Source of the DNA: Mycolicibacterium senegalense
GTDB taxonomy: Bacteria > Actinomycetota > Actinomycetes > Mycobacteriales > Mycobacteriaceae
NCBI RefSeq assembly: GCF_019645875.1
Contig: NZ_CP081000.1
Coordinates: 2,046,001-2,110,000 of the forward strand
Reading direction: 5' to 3'
Length of the DNA stretch: 64,000 nucleotides
Position numbers and translations under genes: made by a program. The notes beneath the pieces are model-generated. The model did no database searches and was not told where the DNA came from. It saw only the letters and a list, made by a program, of their open reading frames with translations. Below are positions 8,680 through 16,247 of this stretch, one piece after another. How positions within the stretch are numbered: position 1 is the first letter of the stretch; every line of letters begins with the position of its first letter.

Positions 8680-9822
8680 TCAAGAGCTCAGCACCGATGC
8701 CGTTGTGGTGATGGAGGATTGCCGTGCAAGGTTGTCCTCGACCTCTCGGCTCCATACGGAGACGGGGTATTCGGTGTCGAGTTCGAATTCGACGTGGGCC
8801 GTCATGTCCGAGGTTACGTCTGCGACATCGACGTAGAACTGTTCGTACCATCGCCGAAGTTGGTAGATCGGACCGTCCTCATCGCAGAGCAACGGATTGT
8901 CAATCTTCGCCTTGTGCAGGAAGATCTCGACGTCCTGTTCGAACCCTGCTGTCACGCCCTCGGCTACCAGAGAGGCGAGTCTGGCGGTGGTTTCGGGATC
9001 GAGCCCCGTGGGCTTCCGTACCGAAACCGCGTTTTGCAGCATGAAGGAGTTCTGATCCACCGGATAGTGAAATGCAATCAGGACGGCCTCGGTGCGATAC
9101 CCGCCGAGGTCGTTGTGCAGGTGTGTGACGACGTAGGCGGGCCCGTAGTAGGAGGACTCCACCTTGAGGATCGACTTGCCGAATTCCGGACCGAGATTCG
9201 TGTCGGCACGTCCCCGATTGATCAGGAACTGGCGCGCGACGTGTCCTTCGAACACATTTTTGAACGTCGTCGGGAATCCGTCGTGGACGTAGAAGAAGTG
9301 CGCCGTGTCAGCCAGGTTGTCAACGATCTCGCGGCTGTGCGAGTTGTCGATACGCCACTGCTTGGTCGTCCAGTCGGTCCATTCCTCGCTGTATGCCGCT
9401 TCGAGCGAGGGAATGGCCACCGTATCCGGCGGTGGGTTGCCCTCATGATCGTGCCACAGGTAGAGGAAGCCGTTCTCCTGGCAGGTGATCCATGCCCTCG
9501 TCCGGGCGAGCCTGGGAGTCCGTTTTGCGTAGGGCACCAACGCGCACCGACCGTCACCGCGCCAACGCCAGTCATGGAACGGGCATGCGACGGTGTCGCC
9601 CTTGATCGACCCGCGACTGAGGTCCCCGCCCATATGCCTGCAGTAGGCGTCGAGGACCCTCAACCGTCCACTGCCGTCCTCGAAGACGACGAGTCTGGTG
9701 CCGAAGGCCTCGACGGCGTGAGGCTTGCCATCGCGGAAAGAATCTTCCAGGCCCAGACAATGCCATCCGCGGGCATACCTCGTAGGAAGCGCCCCGGTTT
9801 CGATATCGCGAACAGAATCCAT
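8680..9822 (-). CDS. Rieske non-haem iron oxygenase, KshA-like (3-ketosteroid 9-alpha-hydroxylase type)
   Basis: The ATG at 9822 has a GGGGGA five bases upstream and gives 380 residues; ATGs at 9843 and 9852 are alternatives. The Rieske [2Fe-2S] ligands are C61-x-H63 (in Y-C-R-H-M-G-G-D-L-S) and C80-x2-H83 (in A-C-P-F-H-D-W-R-W). The mononuclear iron histidines are H175 and H180 in D-T-A-H-F-F-Y-V-H. The run Y-A-R-G-W-H-C-L-G-L and the phrase F-K-N-V-F-E-G-H-V-A are hallmarks of KshA, the oxygenase that hydroxylates C9 of steroids. No KshB-type reductase is nearby, so electrons must come from elsewhere. A steroid-like ring substrate is likely but not shown. Confidence 0.85.
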   Translation of the reverse strand: MDSVRDIETGALPTRYARGWHCLGLEDSFRDGKPHAVEAFGTRLVVFEDGSGRLRVLDAYCRHMGGDLSRGSIKGDTVACPFHDWRWRGDGRCALVPYAKRTPRLARTRAWITCQENGFLYLWHDHEGNPPPDTVAIPSLEAAYSEEWTDWTTKQWRIDNSHSREIVDNLADTAHFFYVHDGFPTTFKNVFEGHVARQFLINRGRADTNLGPEFGKSILKVESSYYGPAYVVTHLHNDLGGYRTEAVLIAFHYPVDQNSFMLQNAVSVRKPTGLDPETTARLASLVAEGVTAGFEQDVEIFLHKAKIDNPLLCDEDGPIYQLRRWYEQFYVDVADVTSDMTAHVEFELDTEYPVSVWSREVEDNLARQSSITTTASVLSS

Positions 9823-9981
9823 GTTTCCCCCGATTTCACTCATCCAGACCAAGTGCTGATCGTCACGAATCTGGTGCGCTGATAACTCCGTTGTGCAACA
9901 GACGTTGGTCGTATCCCCCGGCGAGGCGTCCTACGCGGCCGGCGAGGTTCCCTGCGAGCGACAGCCCTTCAGACTTACCCG

Positions 9982-10884
9982 TCACCTTCCATCGCTTGCC
10001 ATTTCTCCTGCGTCCCCTTCGGACAGAAGCGCGTCGTAATCCCAATGGTTCCCAGGGGACATCCACGCCGGCGTCCAGGTCGCGGACCAGAGCCCAGACG
10101 GATGGTCCGCGCGTAAGGAATTGACACCCAGCAGCGCTCGCACTTCGCCGAGTGGTTTATCGAGCAGATCCTCCCACGGTGCCGCGGCGAGCTTATCGGC
10201 ACGGCTGCCCCTTTCGACCGCCTTTCGGTAGACGCGAAGCCTGTGACGCAGCGAGGCTCCGGGTACCCATACCGCCCCGGCATAGCCCAGCTTCTCGAGG
10301 GCACCAGCGGGCTGAGTCTGACCCGACTGGAAGCCTATGGCGAGAACTTCACCGACGACGTCCGGCCCGTATCCCGACACAACGTGCTGGAGGTCGTGTA
10401 CTACGGTGTGGCGCACCATGAAGTAGAAGAAGTCTTCGTGCCAGTCGAGCGCCCGAGCCAGCGGGCGGATGACGTCGGCTTCGTGGAACAGACAGCTGTC
10501 GAGTCCGTATGTCGCCATGAAAGACCGGTAGCCGTGTCCCAGCGTCCCGACCGGCAACTGCGCGAGGTACTCATCGTCTCTGAGTAATGCGAGAAGATCG
10601 GGCTTGTCGCGGATGACCTTGCCTCCGTGGGGATGTGCGCGAACCTGATAGAACAAACGGGCGAAGGCCGGAGCGCAGAGCAGGTAGAGACCTGCGAACA
10701 TGTGTGCGCCGGTGGGTTTGACGATGTCGAGAACACTCTGACGCACCCGAGCTGCGCGGCCAATGTACGGATCGTGCGGCGGTGCCAACCATACGGCGCG
10801 AGTGGCACGGAACCAATACCCGGCTATCTTGCGCCAGGGCCGCTGGTCGGGCACCATCCCATCTGGATTCGCATATCCGTACAT
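9982..10884 (-). CDS. COQ4-family protein
   Basis: This 300-residue protein starts three bases after the stop of the second P450, so the two are surely co-transcribed. It carries the full COQ4 metal motif H-D-x2-H-x11-E as H163-D164, H167 and E179, inside V-V-H-D-L-Q-H-V-V-S-G-Y-G. COQ4 acts in ubiquinone biosynthesis, where it removes the C1 carboxyl and hydroxylates that ring position. Mycobacteria use menaquinone, so a ubiquinone role is unlikely. A decarboxylation or hydroxylation of another prenylated or ring substrate, beside the P450s and the Rieske enzyme, is the better guess. Confidence 0.8.
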   Translation of the reverse strand: MYGYANPDGMVPDQRPWRKIAGYWFRATRAVWLAPPHDPYIGRAARVRQSVLDIVKPTGAHMFAGLYLLCAPAFARLFYQVRAHPHGGKVIRDKPDLLALLRDDEYLAQLPVGTLGHGYRSFMATYGLDSCLFHEADVIRPLARALDWHEDFFYFMVRHTVVHDLQHVVSGYGPDVVGEVLAIGFQSGQTQPAGALEKLGYAGAVWVPGASLRHRLRVYRKAVERGSRADKLAAAPWEDLLDKPLGEVRALLGVNSLRADHPSGLWSATWTPAWMSPGNHWDYDALLSEGDAGEMASDGR

Positions 10885-10887
10885 CCG

Positions 10888-12258
10888 TCACCGCCGCGCA
10901 AGTCGGATGGGCAGTCCGCCGACCAGGCCGGTCGAGATGCGGATCTTGGGTTTGGGTGACCATCCGGGTCGAAGCTCGACGGTGTAGCGCTGCAGGATCG
11001 CGGCCAGCGTCATCAGGCCATCGATATAGGCCAACCGCCAGCCCATGCACTTTCGTGGTCCAATGTTAAACGGAATATAGGCATTTCGGTTGATCTTGCC
11101 TATGAGGAATCGCTCCGGTTCGTAGCGTTCTGGCCGAGTCCAGAACCGCGGGTCGTGGTGTAGCCCGTACGGCGAGAGTAGGACGTGGGAATCCTTGGGA
11201 ATCCAGTAGCCGCCGATTTCGTCGTCCTCGTCGGCGGTGCGAATGAGGCCGGGGGAGGCCTGCATGCGCAAGGCCTCGTCGAAGCATGCGCGCAGGTATG
11301 GGAGCTGCTCCAGGTGTGCATACCGCAGCTGGACGCCGCCGAGCGCATCGACCTCGGCATTAGCCTTGGCCAGCGCGGCCGGATTCCCTTGTAGCAGAGC
11401 CACTGTCCACGCCGCCGATTGTGCCGTCGTCTCGAAGCCGGCGAAGATCAGTGAGGACAGCTCGGTGCGTAGCCGACGGTACCGCTGATCCGGAGTTCCA
11501 TCGAACGCCATGCCCATCAGTACGTCGAGCAGATCGAGGGATGCCCGCGGTCCGTCCGACAGCCTTTGTTCGATGACCTTGTCGAGTTCCCCGAGGAGAG
11601 TGGCCTGGGCGGCTTCGCCACGGCGTTGGAAGGGCCTGGGCAGTAGGGTTGGGAACGTCGACATCAGCGCCCGGCTGATCGTGTATGAGCCTAGGTCACG
11701 CGCGGCCTCGACGTAGCGGCCGAGAGTGTCGCGATTGAGCACCGTGCTGAACATCGATCGCATCAGCGCGTCCATGACGACCGTTCCGAGTTCCAGCTCG
11801 AGGTCTATCCACCGATCGCTGTCGAGATGTCTGCGCCAGTCGTCCATCCCGGCGGCGACAGCTTCTGCCATCGATTCACTAAGCCGTGCAAGGGAATTCT
11901 CGGTGAAGAATGGATTGAGTGACTGACGCCATCGCCGCCATTCTTGGCCCTCCAGCACCGGCATCACGTCGGGTTCGCCGACGACGAGTTCATTGGTGAG
12001 GTGGTGTCGGACGTAACGGCCGTGGTGACGCGTCATCACATGGTCGACGTGATCTGGGTGGCTCAGCAGGGTCATCGTCCAACCTAGGAGAGGCACCGGC
12101 ATGTTGACGACGTCGCCATGCCGACGCGCCATCTCGGGCAGCAAGCCGTAGAAGATGTCGTGCCGTGCGCTGAGCACGACCAGTTCGACGAGGCTGGGCC
12201 CTGGCGGTCGACGATAACTCGGCTCATGTTCGGCCGAGCCGTTCCCCCAGCCCAACAT
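10888..12258 (-). CDS. Cytochrome P450 (second of two in the block)
   Basis: I take the ATG at 12258, giving 456 residues and an N-terminus matching the first P450 in length; a TTG at 12276 behind GGGGG is possible. The P450 marks are canonical: A-G-F-E-T-T in the I helix, E-A-L-R in the K helix, and F-N-I-G-P-R-K-C-M-G with the haem Cys at 404. Long blocks are shared with the P450 at 4086-5471, such as G-D-V-V-N-x-P, L-L-S-H-P-D-H, E-V-D-A-L-G-G and D-D-E-I-G-G-Y. It heads a minus-strand run P450-COQ4-Rieske-MmpL-methyltransferase that looks like one operon. Confidence 0.85.
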   Translation of the reverse strand: MLGWGNGSAEHEPSYRRPPGPSLVELVVLSARHDIFYGLLPEMARRHGDVVNMPVPLLGWTMTLLSHPDHVDHVMTRHHGRYVRHHLTNELVVGEPDVMPVLEGQEWRRWRQSLNPFFTENSLARLSESMAEAVAAGMDDWRRHLDSDRWIDLELELGTVVMDALMRSMFSTVLNRDTLGRYVEAARDLGSYTISRALMSTFPTLLPRPFQRRGEAAQATLLGELDKVIEQRLSDGPRASLDLLDVLMGMAFDGTPDQRYRRLRTELSSLIFAGFETTAQSAAWTVALLQGNPAALAKANAEVDALGGVQLRYAHLEQLPYLRACFDEALRMQASPGLIRTADEDDEIGGYWIPKDSHVLLSPYGLHHDPRFWTRPERYEPERFLIGKINRNAYIPFNIGPRKCMGWRLAYIDGLMTLAAILQRYTVELRPGWSPKPKIRISTGLVGGLPIRLARR

Positions 12259-12494
12259 CGATCTCACAGCCCCCAACGTCGAAACCCCCAGAATCGGCAG
12301 TAGCAGGCTTGCCCCTAGCGCAAAGGTTTACACGTCATGTCTACTGTGTCAACAACGGGTACGGGGTACTCAGGATATTCGCTGTACCGACGAGGATTCG
12401 GTCCTCAAGTGGAGAAGTGCTATGGACGCATGTCCTCCGCTGTCATGATGAACTCTGGCCGGAGGCACGGCTGAGAAAATGGGGGACAACAAAC
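12259..12494. promoter_or_regulatory. Divergent promoter region between the P450 operon and the EBP-like gene
   Basis: This 236-base gap separates the two divergent transcription units of the block and must hold both promoters. Parts of it are AT-richer than the flanks. I see no convincing inverted-repeat operator. The block encodes no transcription regulator of its own. Confidence 0.5.
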
Positions 12495-13313
12495 GTGATC
12501 GACGGGCGGCATGACTTCACGCGACGGTGGGGACCTCGTCGCCTGAAGGTGTATTTCTCGTGCTCGATATTCGGGCTGTTGCTGTCCGGGGTGCCGGTCA
12601 TTCTCGTCGGGACTGGCTTTTGGCCGACGGAACCCACGGGCCTGATCTTCGGGCCAGCGCTGACCGTTCCCCTGTACGTAGCGATGGCTGTAGCGTGGTG
12701 GGATGCGCCGGGTGAGAACCGCACGAGGTTGGAGAAATCGAACGAGTTCTTGATGGTGTGGATTCCGATCACTGCCTCCAGTCAGATCTTCTGGGAGCTC
12801 GTCTGGCTGATCGGCGATGTTTTCGGTTACATGGATCTCACCGAGGAGGACCGGTGGGGCTGGATGTGGTGGTTTTTCGGTGCGGCTGACACCCGGTACC
12901 TGACCAGTGATCCGGGCCTCTTTGCGGTTGAGACGTTCGTCGTGATCGGCGGGATCGTGCTCCTTGTGCAATGGATTCGTCTGTTGGCCGCAGGCGACGA
13001 CATCAGCAAGCGCATCAACGCGTTGTGGTGGTGCTGCCTCGCCCTCACTAACAATCTCACCGCTTTCGGCATCTACTACGTCTCCGAAGCGCGCGCGTCA
13101 TTCGAACATCTCGGACAGGGTTTCTGGGGCTTCGTCCTGAAGTTCCTGTTTATGAACAGCCCCTGGCTGGTCGGGCCAGCGATCTGCCTTCCGTTCATCG
13201 TCAAACAGCTTGCATACCTGTACCGGATTAGCGGTCCACCCGAACGCGCCCGCACCGTGGGCGATTCGCCGGTTGTCGATAGACGTCACACGCCGGCGGG
13301 CTCGGCATCCTAG
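12495..13313 (+). CDS. Emopamil-binding (EBP/EXPERA) family membrane protein, sterol isomerase-like
   Basis: I place the start at GTG 12495, behind GGGGG, giving 272 residues; the open frame upstream has no protein-like character. There are about six membrane segments. The second half follows human EBP (3-beta-hydroxysteroid delta8-delta7 isomerase): A-D-T-R-Y-L-T-S-D-P matches the G-D-S-R-Y motif, E146 lies in F-A-V-E-T-F where EBP has E122, and F-M-N-S-P-W-L-V matches F-M-N-A-L-W-L-V with N221 and W224. The first glutamate E101 (EBP E80) is kept, but the preceding histidine (EBP H76) is Gln97. It may isomerise a ring double bond or only bind a sterol-like lipid. Confidence 0.7.
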   Translation: MIDGRHDFTRRWGPRRLKVYFSCSIFGLLLSGVPVILVGTGFWPTEPTGLIFGPALTVPLYVAMAVAWWDAPGENRTRLEKSNEFLMVWIPITASSQIFWELVWLIGDVFGYMDLTEEDRWGWMWWFFGAADTRYLTSDPGLFAVETFVVIGGIVLLVQWIRLLAAGDDISKRINALWWCCLALTNNLTAFGIYYVSEARASFEHLGQGFWGFVLKFLFMNSPWLVGPAICLPFIVKQLAYLYRISGPPERARTVGDSPVVDRRHTPAGSAS

Positions 13314-13407
13314 GCGTCCAGATAGCTCCTCGGAGTGCTTGCGGCAGGTCAGGTTGAAAGTCGGCCTATCGGTACGGCAAGCCGGATATCCTCGGCGGCA
13401 GGGATTT

Positions 13408-13536
13408 TCACGGGCTACTCGGATCCGCTCTTTCTACGTCGGCGACGTACAGCACGTAGCCGTCGTAGCGGAGTTGCCCGAACCTCCGCCGTGACACACC
13501 GGCGACGATGTGCTGATGCTCTTGGACTCTGCGCAT
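13408..13536 (-). CDS. 42-residue ORF coupled to the SDR gene
   Basis: Its ATG (13536-13534) shares the A of the SDR stop codon (TGATG), a common arrangement for coupled genes. The peptide is charged at first (M-R-R-V-Q-E-H-Q-H) and then reads R-F-G-Q-L-R-Y-D-G-Y-V-L-Y-V-A-D-V, which looks like folded protein rather than noise. Third codon positions are mostly G or C. It could be a genuine small protein of the pathway or the remnant of a longer gene. I recognise no family. Confidence 0.4.
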   Translation of the reverse strand: MRRVQEHQHIVAGVSRRRFGQLRYDGYVLYVADVERADPSSP

Positions 13537-14447
13537 CAGAGCGGGTAGACGACACCGGTCAGGTCCTCTGATACCGACCACAGACGTCGCTGCAGATCCT
13601 CGTCATGGGACTTTCTGTTGGACCGGACCAGTTTCGGAGCGCCGCGAAACCCGCCGATTCCGTCCGGACCGTAGTACTTCCCTCGGCGCACAGTCGGGGC
13701 GGTGGCCGCGAGGAGGGTAGGCAGCGCCCCGGCGGCGGAGGACTGCGCCAAGAGCGGAAGGAACGGTCGGACGACACCGGGCAAGTGACGCAACATATCG
13801 GTGTTGGACAGCCCCGGGTGGGCGGCCACCGCAATCGTCGTTTCGTTCTTGGTGGTCAACTGACGCTGAAGTTCGTAAGTGAACAGTAGATTGGCCAGCT
13901 TTGATTGTGGATATGCGGCATTCGGGTCGTAGTGACGCTCCCACTGCAGATCGTCGAAATGGATTGTGGCGCGCCGCTTGTGTGCGTTGCTGGACACGGT
14001 GACGACGCGGGAACCGGGGACCGGCAGTAGATGTTTGATGAGCAGCCCGGTCAGAGCGAAGTGGCCGAGGTGATTGGTCCCGAACTGCACCTCGAATCCG
14101 TCCGAGGTGACCTGTCGGCTTTCCCTGTTCATCACCCCGGCGTTGTTAATCAGTAGGTCGATCCGGGGGTGGTCGCGGCCCAATTCGTCGGCGGCGGTGC
14201 GGATTGACGCCAGTGACCCCAGATCCAATTCCTGTACGGTGACTTTCGCGGCGGGTACTGCCTTCGTGATTCGGGCGGCCGCGGCGGTCCCTTTGGCGGT
14301 GTCGCGCACCGCCAGGACCACCTGGGCGCCGTGCGATGCAAGCGCGTATGCGGTGTCATAGCCCAGGCCGGTGTTGGCTCCGGTGACGACTGCCACCCGG
14401 CCGTTCTGGTCGGGGATGTCGGCCTCAGTCCACTTCTGCGTAGCCAT
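13536..14447 (-). CDS. Short-chain dehydrogenase/reductase, retinol-dehydrogenase-like
   Basis: The ATG at 14447 begins M-A-T-Q-K-W-T-E-A-D-I-P-D, the usual opening of this mycobacterial SDR group, and gives 303 residues; 28 more residues of open frame upstream are not family-like. The cofactor motif T-G-A-N-T-G-L-G is at 22-29 and N-N-A-G at 101-104. The catalytic Ser lies in V-S-S-N and Y179-x3-K183 in A-Y-P-Q-S-K. Such enzymes interconvert alcohols and ketones with NAD(P). It fits an oxidoreduction of the hydroxyl groups made by the oxygenases in the block. Confidence 0.85.
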   Translation of the reverse strand: MATQKWTEADIPDQNGRVAVVTGANTGLGYDTAYALASHGAQVVLAVRDTAKGTAAAARITKAVPAAKVTVQELDLGSLASIRTAADELGRDHPRIDLLINNAGVMNRESRQVTSDGFEVQFGTNHLGHFALTGLLIKHLLPVPGSRVVTVSSNAHKRRATIHFDDLQWERHYDPNAAYPQSKLANLLFTYELQRQLTTKNETTIAVAAHPGLSNTDMLRHLPGVVRPFLPLLAQSSAAGALPTLLAATAPTVRRGKYYGPDGIGGFRGAPKLVRSNRKSHDEDLQRRLWSVSEDLTGVVYPL

Positions 14448-14605
14448 GGGTACGAAGATACGGTGCTCGAGGTGAGCCCGACAGGCCACGCTGGACCATT
14501 GAGCCGCAGACAGTTTCGTGATGAGGCTCAACCGCGTAGCCGCTTCGGTGGCTGACCCCGCCGGGGCTGCTCAGGGTTTAGGGCTCCGAGACCGGCCCGG
14601 CGACG

Positions 14606-15985
14606 CTAGGCGTTCAGCAACTCTTCGAGTGCCTGCGGCACGGCCTCCGCCAACTCCCAGATGTCTGGGATCAACTTCGGGCAGCCTACGAGACCGATCC
14701 CAACGGCATCGTTGAGGGTCGAGGCGGTGATGTTGAGCCCGATCTGGTTGACGATGGGTCCGAAAGGGTAATTGACGATGATCGGTGCACCCAGAATGTG
14801 CTTCTGGAAACCTCGTACGTTCGAGAACGTCAGATTGACGGGCGGTTGCCGTTTGCCGATACCGGTCTTGACGAAAAACCTCACCACATTTCGGAATAGG
14901 GTGGGCACCAATTGTGCCCAGTCCTCGAGAAGTGTCGAACCGATGGCTGAAATATGTTGTTGCCCAATGGTATTTGTCTTCGCGATCGCTGCGACCCGTT
15001 CAGCCGGATCGGCTTGGCTGGTGTGAATGGAACAAAACATCGGGGTGAGTTGATTACGAGCCGGTCGGTTCGGGTCGTAGTGCGACACCGGGATTCCGGC
15101 AACCAGGTCTTTGTCGGGCAGCGCCGAGTGTGCTGTCAGGTATCGCGTGAGTGCACCGGACACGACGGCGGTCAGGATGTCGTTGGCCTTGACACCGAAC
15201 TTACGCTTGGCCGCCTCGATGGCCTTCAACTCGAGGTGAACGTAGGCAACCTCGCGGGTCGGATCGATGTCGCCGTTGAAAAGGGTTCTCGGTGCGGCGA
15301 ACCAACTGCTCATGGTCTCCCCGAACTTCATCCGGCGGATGGTCCGCGACAGAGCCACCACCGTTCGTGGCAATACGCTGGTCACGAAGAGCCACGGGCG
15401 TCGAACAGCCTGCCCCATTCCTTGGACCGCAATCTGTCGGGCAGTCCATGCCCCGAACCTCCCGACTCCCTCGGCCGGTGGCGGCCCTTCGTCGTACAAC
15501 TTGGCCCACAGGTCGCCGGAGGTAACCCCGTCTGCGAAAACATGGTGCGTGCGGACGAGCGCAGCGACGCGCCCGTTGACGCTCGGGTCGGCGCCTGAAA
15601 TCCCCTCGATGATCGTGATATCCCACAATGGCTGGCTACGGTCCATGGGTTCGGCGACCAGACGCGCTGCGACTTCACATAATTCGGCCCGGCCACCTGG
15701 TGCGGACACCTCGACGCGATGCACGTGCCGGTTGATGTCGAAATCGGGGTCGTCCACCCACGCCGGTGTCCCGAAATTCAACCGGCTGTCGATCAGCTTT
15801 GCGCGGAACTCGGGCAGCAGCTGGGCGTGTGCGTCCAGCTTGGCGCGGAACTTCTCGAAGCTGTAACCGCCAGGGAGCGCGGAGACATCGAGTTCCGCAA
15901 GTGAACACGAGTGCAACGGCTGTGCGGAGACTTCCATCCGCAGGAACGCCGTGTCGATTCCAGCGAGCCGATGGATGGTCGTCAT
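14606..15985 (-). CDS. Wax ester synthase/diacylglycerol acyltransferase (WS/DGAT)
   Basis: This 459-residue protein has the family length and opening (D-T-A-F-L-R-M-E). The acyltransfer motif H-H-x3-D-G is present as H147-H148-V-F-A-D152-G153. The second conserved block N-L-T-F-S-N-V-R-G and a P-F-G-P-I-V segment follow later. The family esterifies an acyl-CoA to diacylglycerol, long-chain alcohols or sometimes sterol-like alcohols. Mycobacteria carry many copies, so the reaction cannot be read from sequence. Its place inside the repeat-bounded block suggests it acylates the pathway product or intermediate. Confidence 0.9.
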   Translation of the reverse strand: MTTIHRLAGIDTAFLRMEVSAQPLHSCSLAELDVSALPGGYSFEKFRAKLDAHAQLLPEFRAKLIDSRLNFGTPAWVDDPDFDINRHVHRVEVSAPGGRAELCEVAARLVAEPMDRSQPLWDITIIEGISGADPSVNGRVAALVRTHHVFADGVTSGDLWAKLYDEGPPPAEGVGRFGAWTARQIAVQGMGQAVRRPWLFVTSVLPRTVVALSRTIRRMKFGETMSSWFAAPRTLFNGDIDPTREVAYVHLELKAIEAAKRKFGVKANDILTAVVSGALTRYLTAHSALPDKDLVAGIPVSHYDPNRPARNQLTPMFCSIHTSQADPAERVAAIAKTNTIGQQHISAIGSTLLEDWAQLVPTLFRNVVRFFVKTGIGKRQPPVNLTFSNVRGFQKHILGAPIIVNYPFGPIVNQIGLNITASTLNDAVGIGLVGCPKLIPDIWELAEAVPQALEELLNA

Positions 15986-16212
15986 GTCTGTGTGCCCCCG
16001 CCCCAGTTTGCGATCCCGAGTCTCGCAAGCGGAGCCTCTTCGCTGCGAGTGCAGTGAACCACGCTACGACACGGTTAGCAAGGAACTTTCCCGAAACCTA
16101 TGTCAGACAGCGCGGTTGGATCGATCCTTAAAAGGTCGTTTCGGTATGGAACCAGTCGGCATCCTCATCAGGCCTCGCTACCTAGCGATCCGAGACCCTG
16201 CATCACCGGTGG

Positions 16213-16247
16213 TCACCGTCCCGGGTGAGTCTCGAAGCTCTCCAACA
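16213..16247. repeat. Right direct repeat bounding the 12.2-kb block
   Basis: This is the second copy of the 35-bp repeat at 3984-4018, same orientation, one mismatch, with the 28-bp core at 16220-16247. It encodes the last residues and stop codon of the MFS gene on the minus strand. Flanking bases on both sides differ from the left copy. Confidence 0.9.

Larger units (their letters stand above)
3991..16219. mobile_element. Putative genomic island between direct repeats (lipid/steroid-type tailoring genes)
   Basis: About 12.2 kb lies between two copies of a 28-bp identical repeat. The left repeat covers the 3' end of ltrA and the right one the 3' end of an MFS gene facing it. If one repeat and the block are removed, ltrA and the MFS gene would be convergent and overlap by 16 bases with both stop codons intact. 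This fits insertion with duplication or restoration of the gene end, as in site-specific integration. No integrase, transposase or IS end is visible inside. At least one stretch (11041-11100) has only 28 G/C in 60 bases by hand count, low for this genome. The boundaries are seen directly; the mechanism is inference. Confidence 0.6.

Noticed and set aside
8719..9882. A 387-codon plus-strand frame opposite the Rieske oxygenase
   Set aside because: It has no recognisable motif, while the minus strand shows the full Rieske and iron ligands.
4019..16212. Integrase, transposase or insertion sequence ends inside the repeat-bounded block
   Set aside because: I looked for recombinase motifs and terminal inverted repeats and found none; every frame of size is a metabolic or transport gene.
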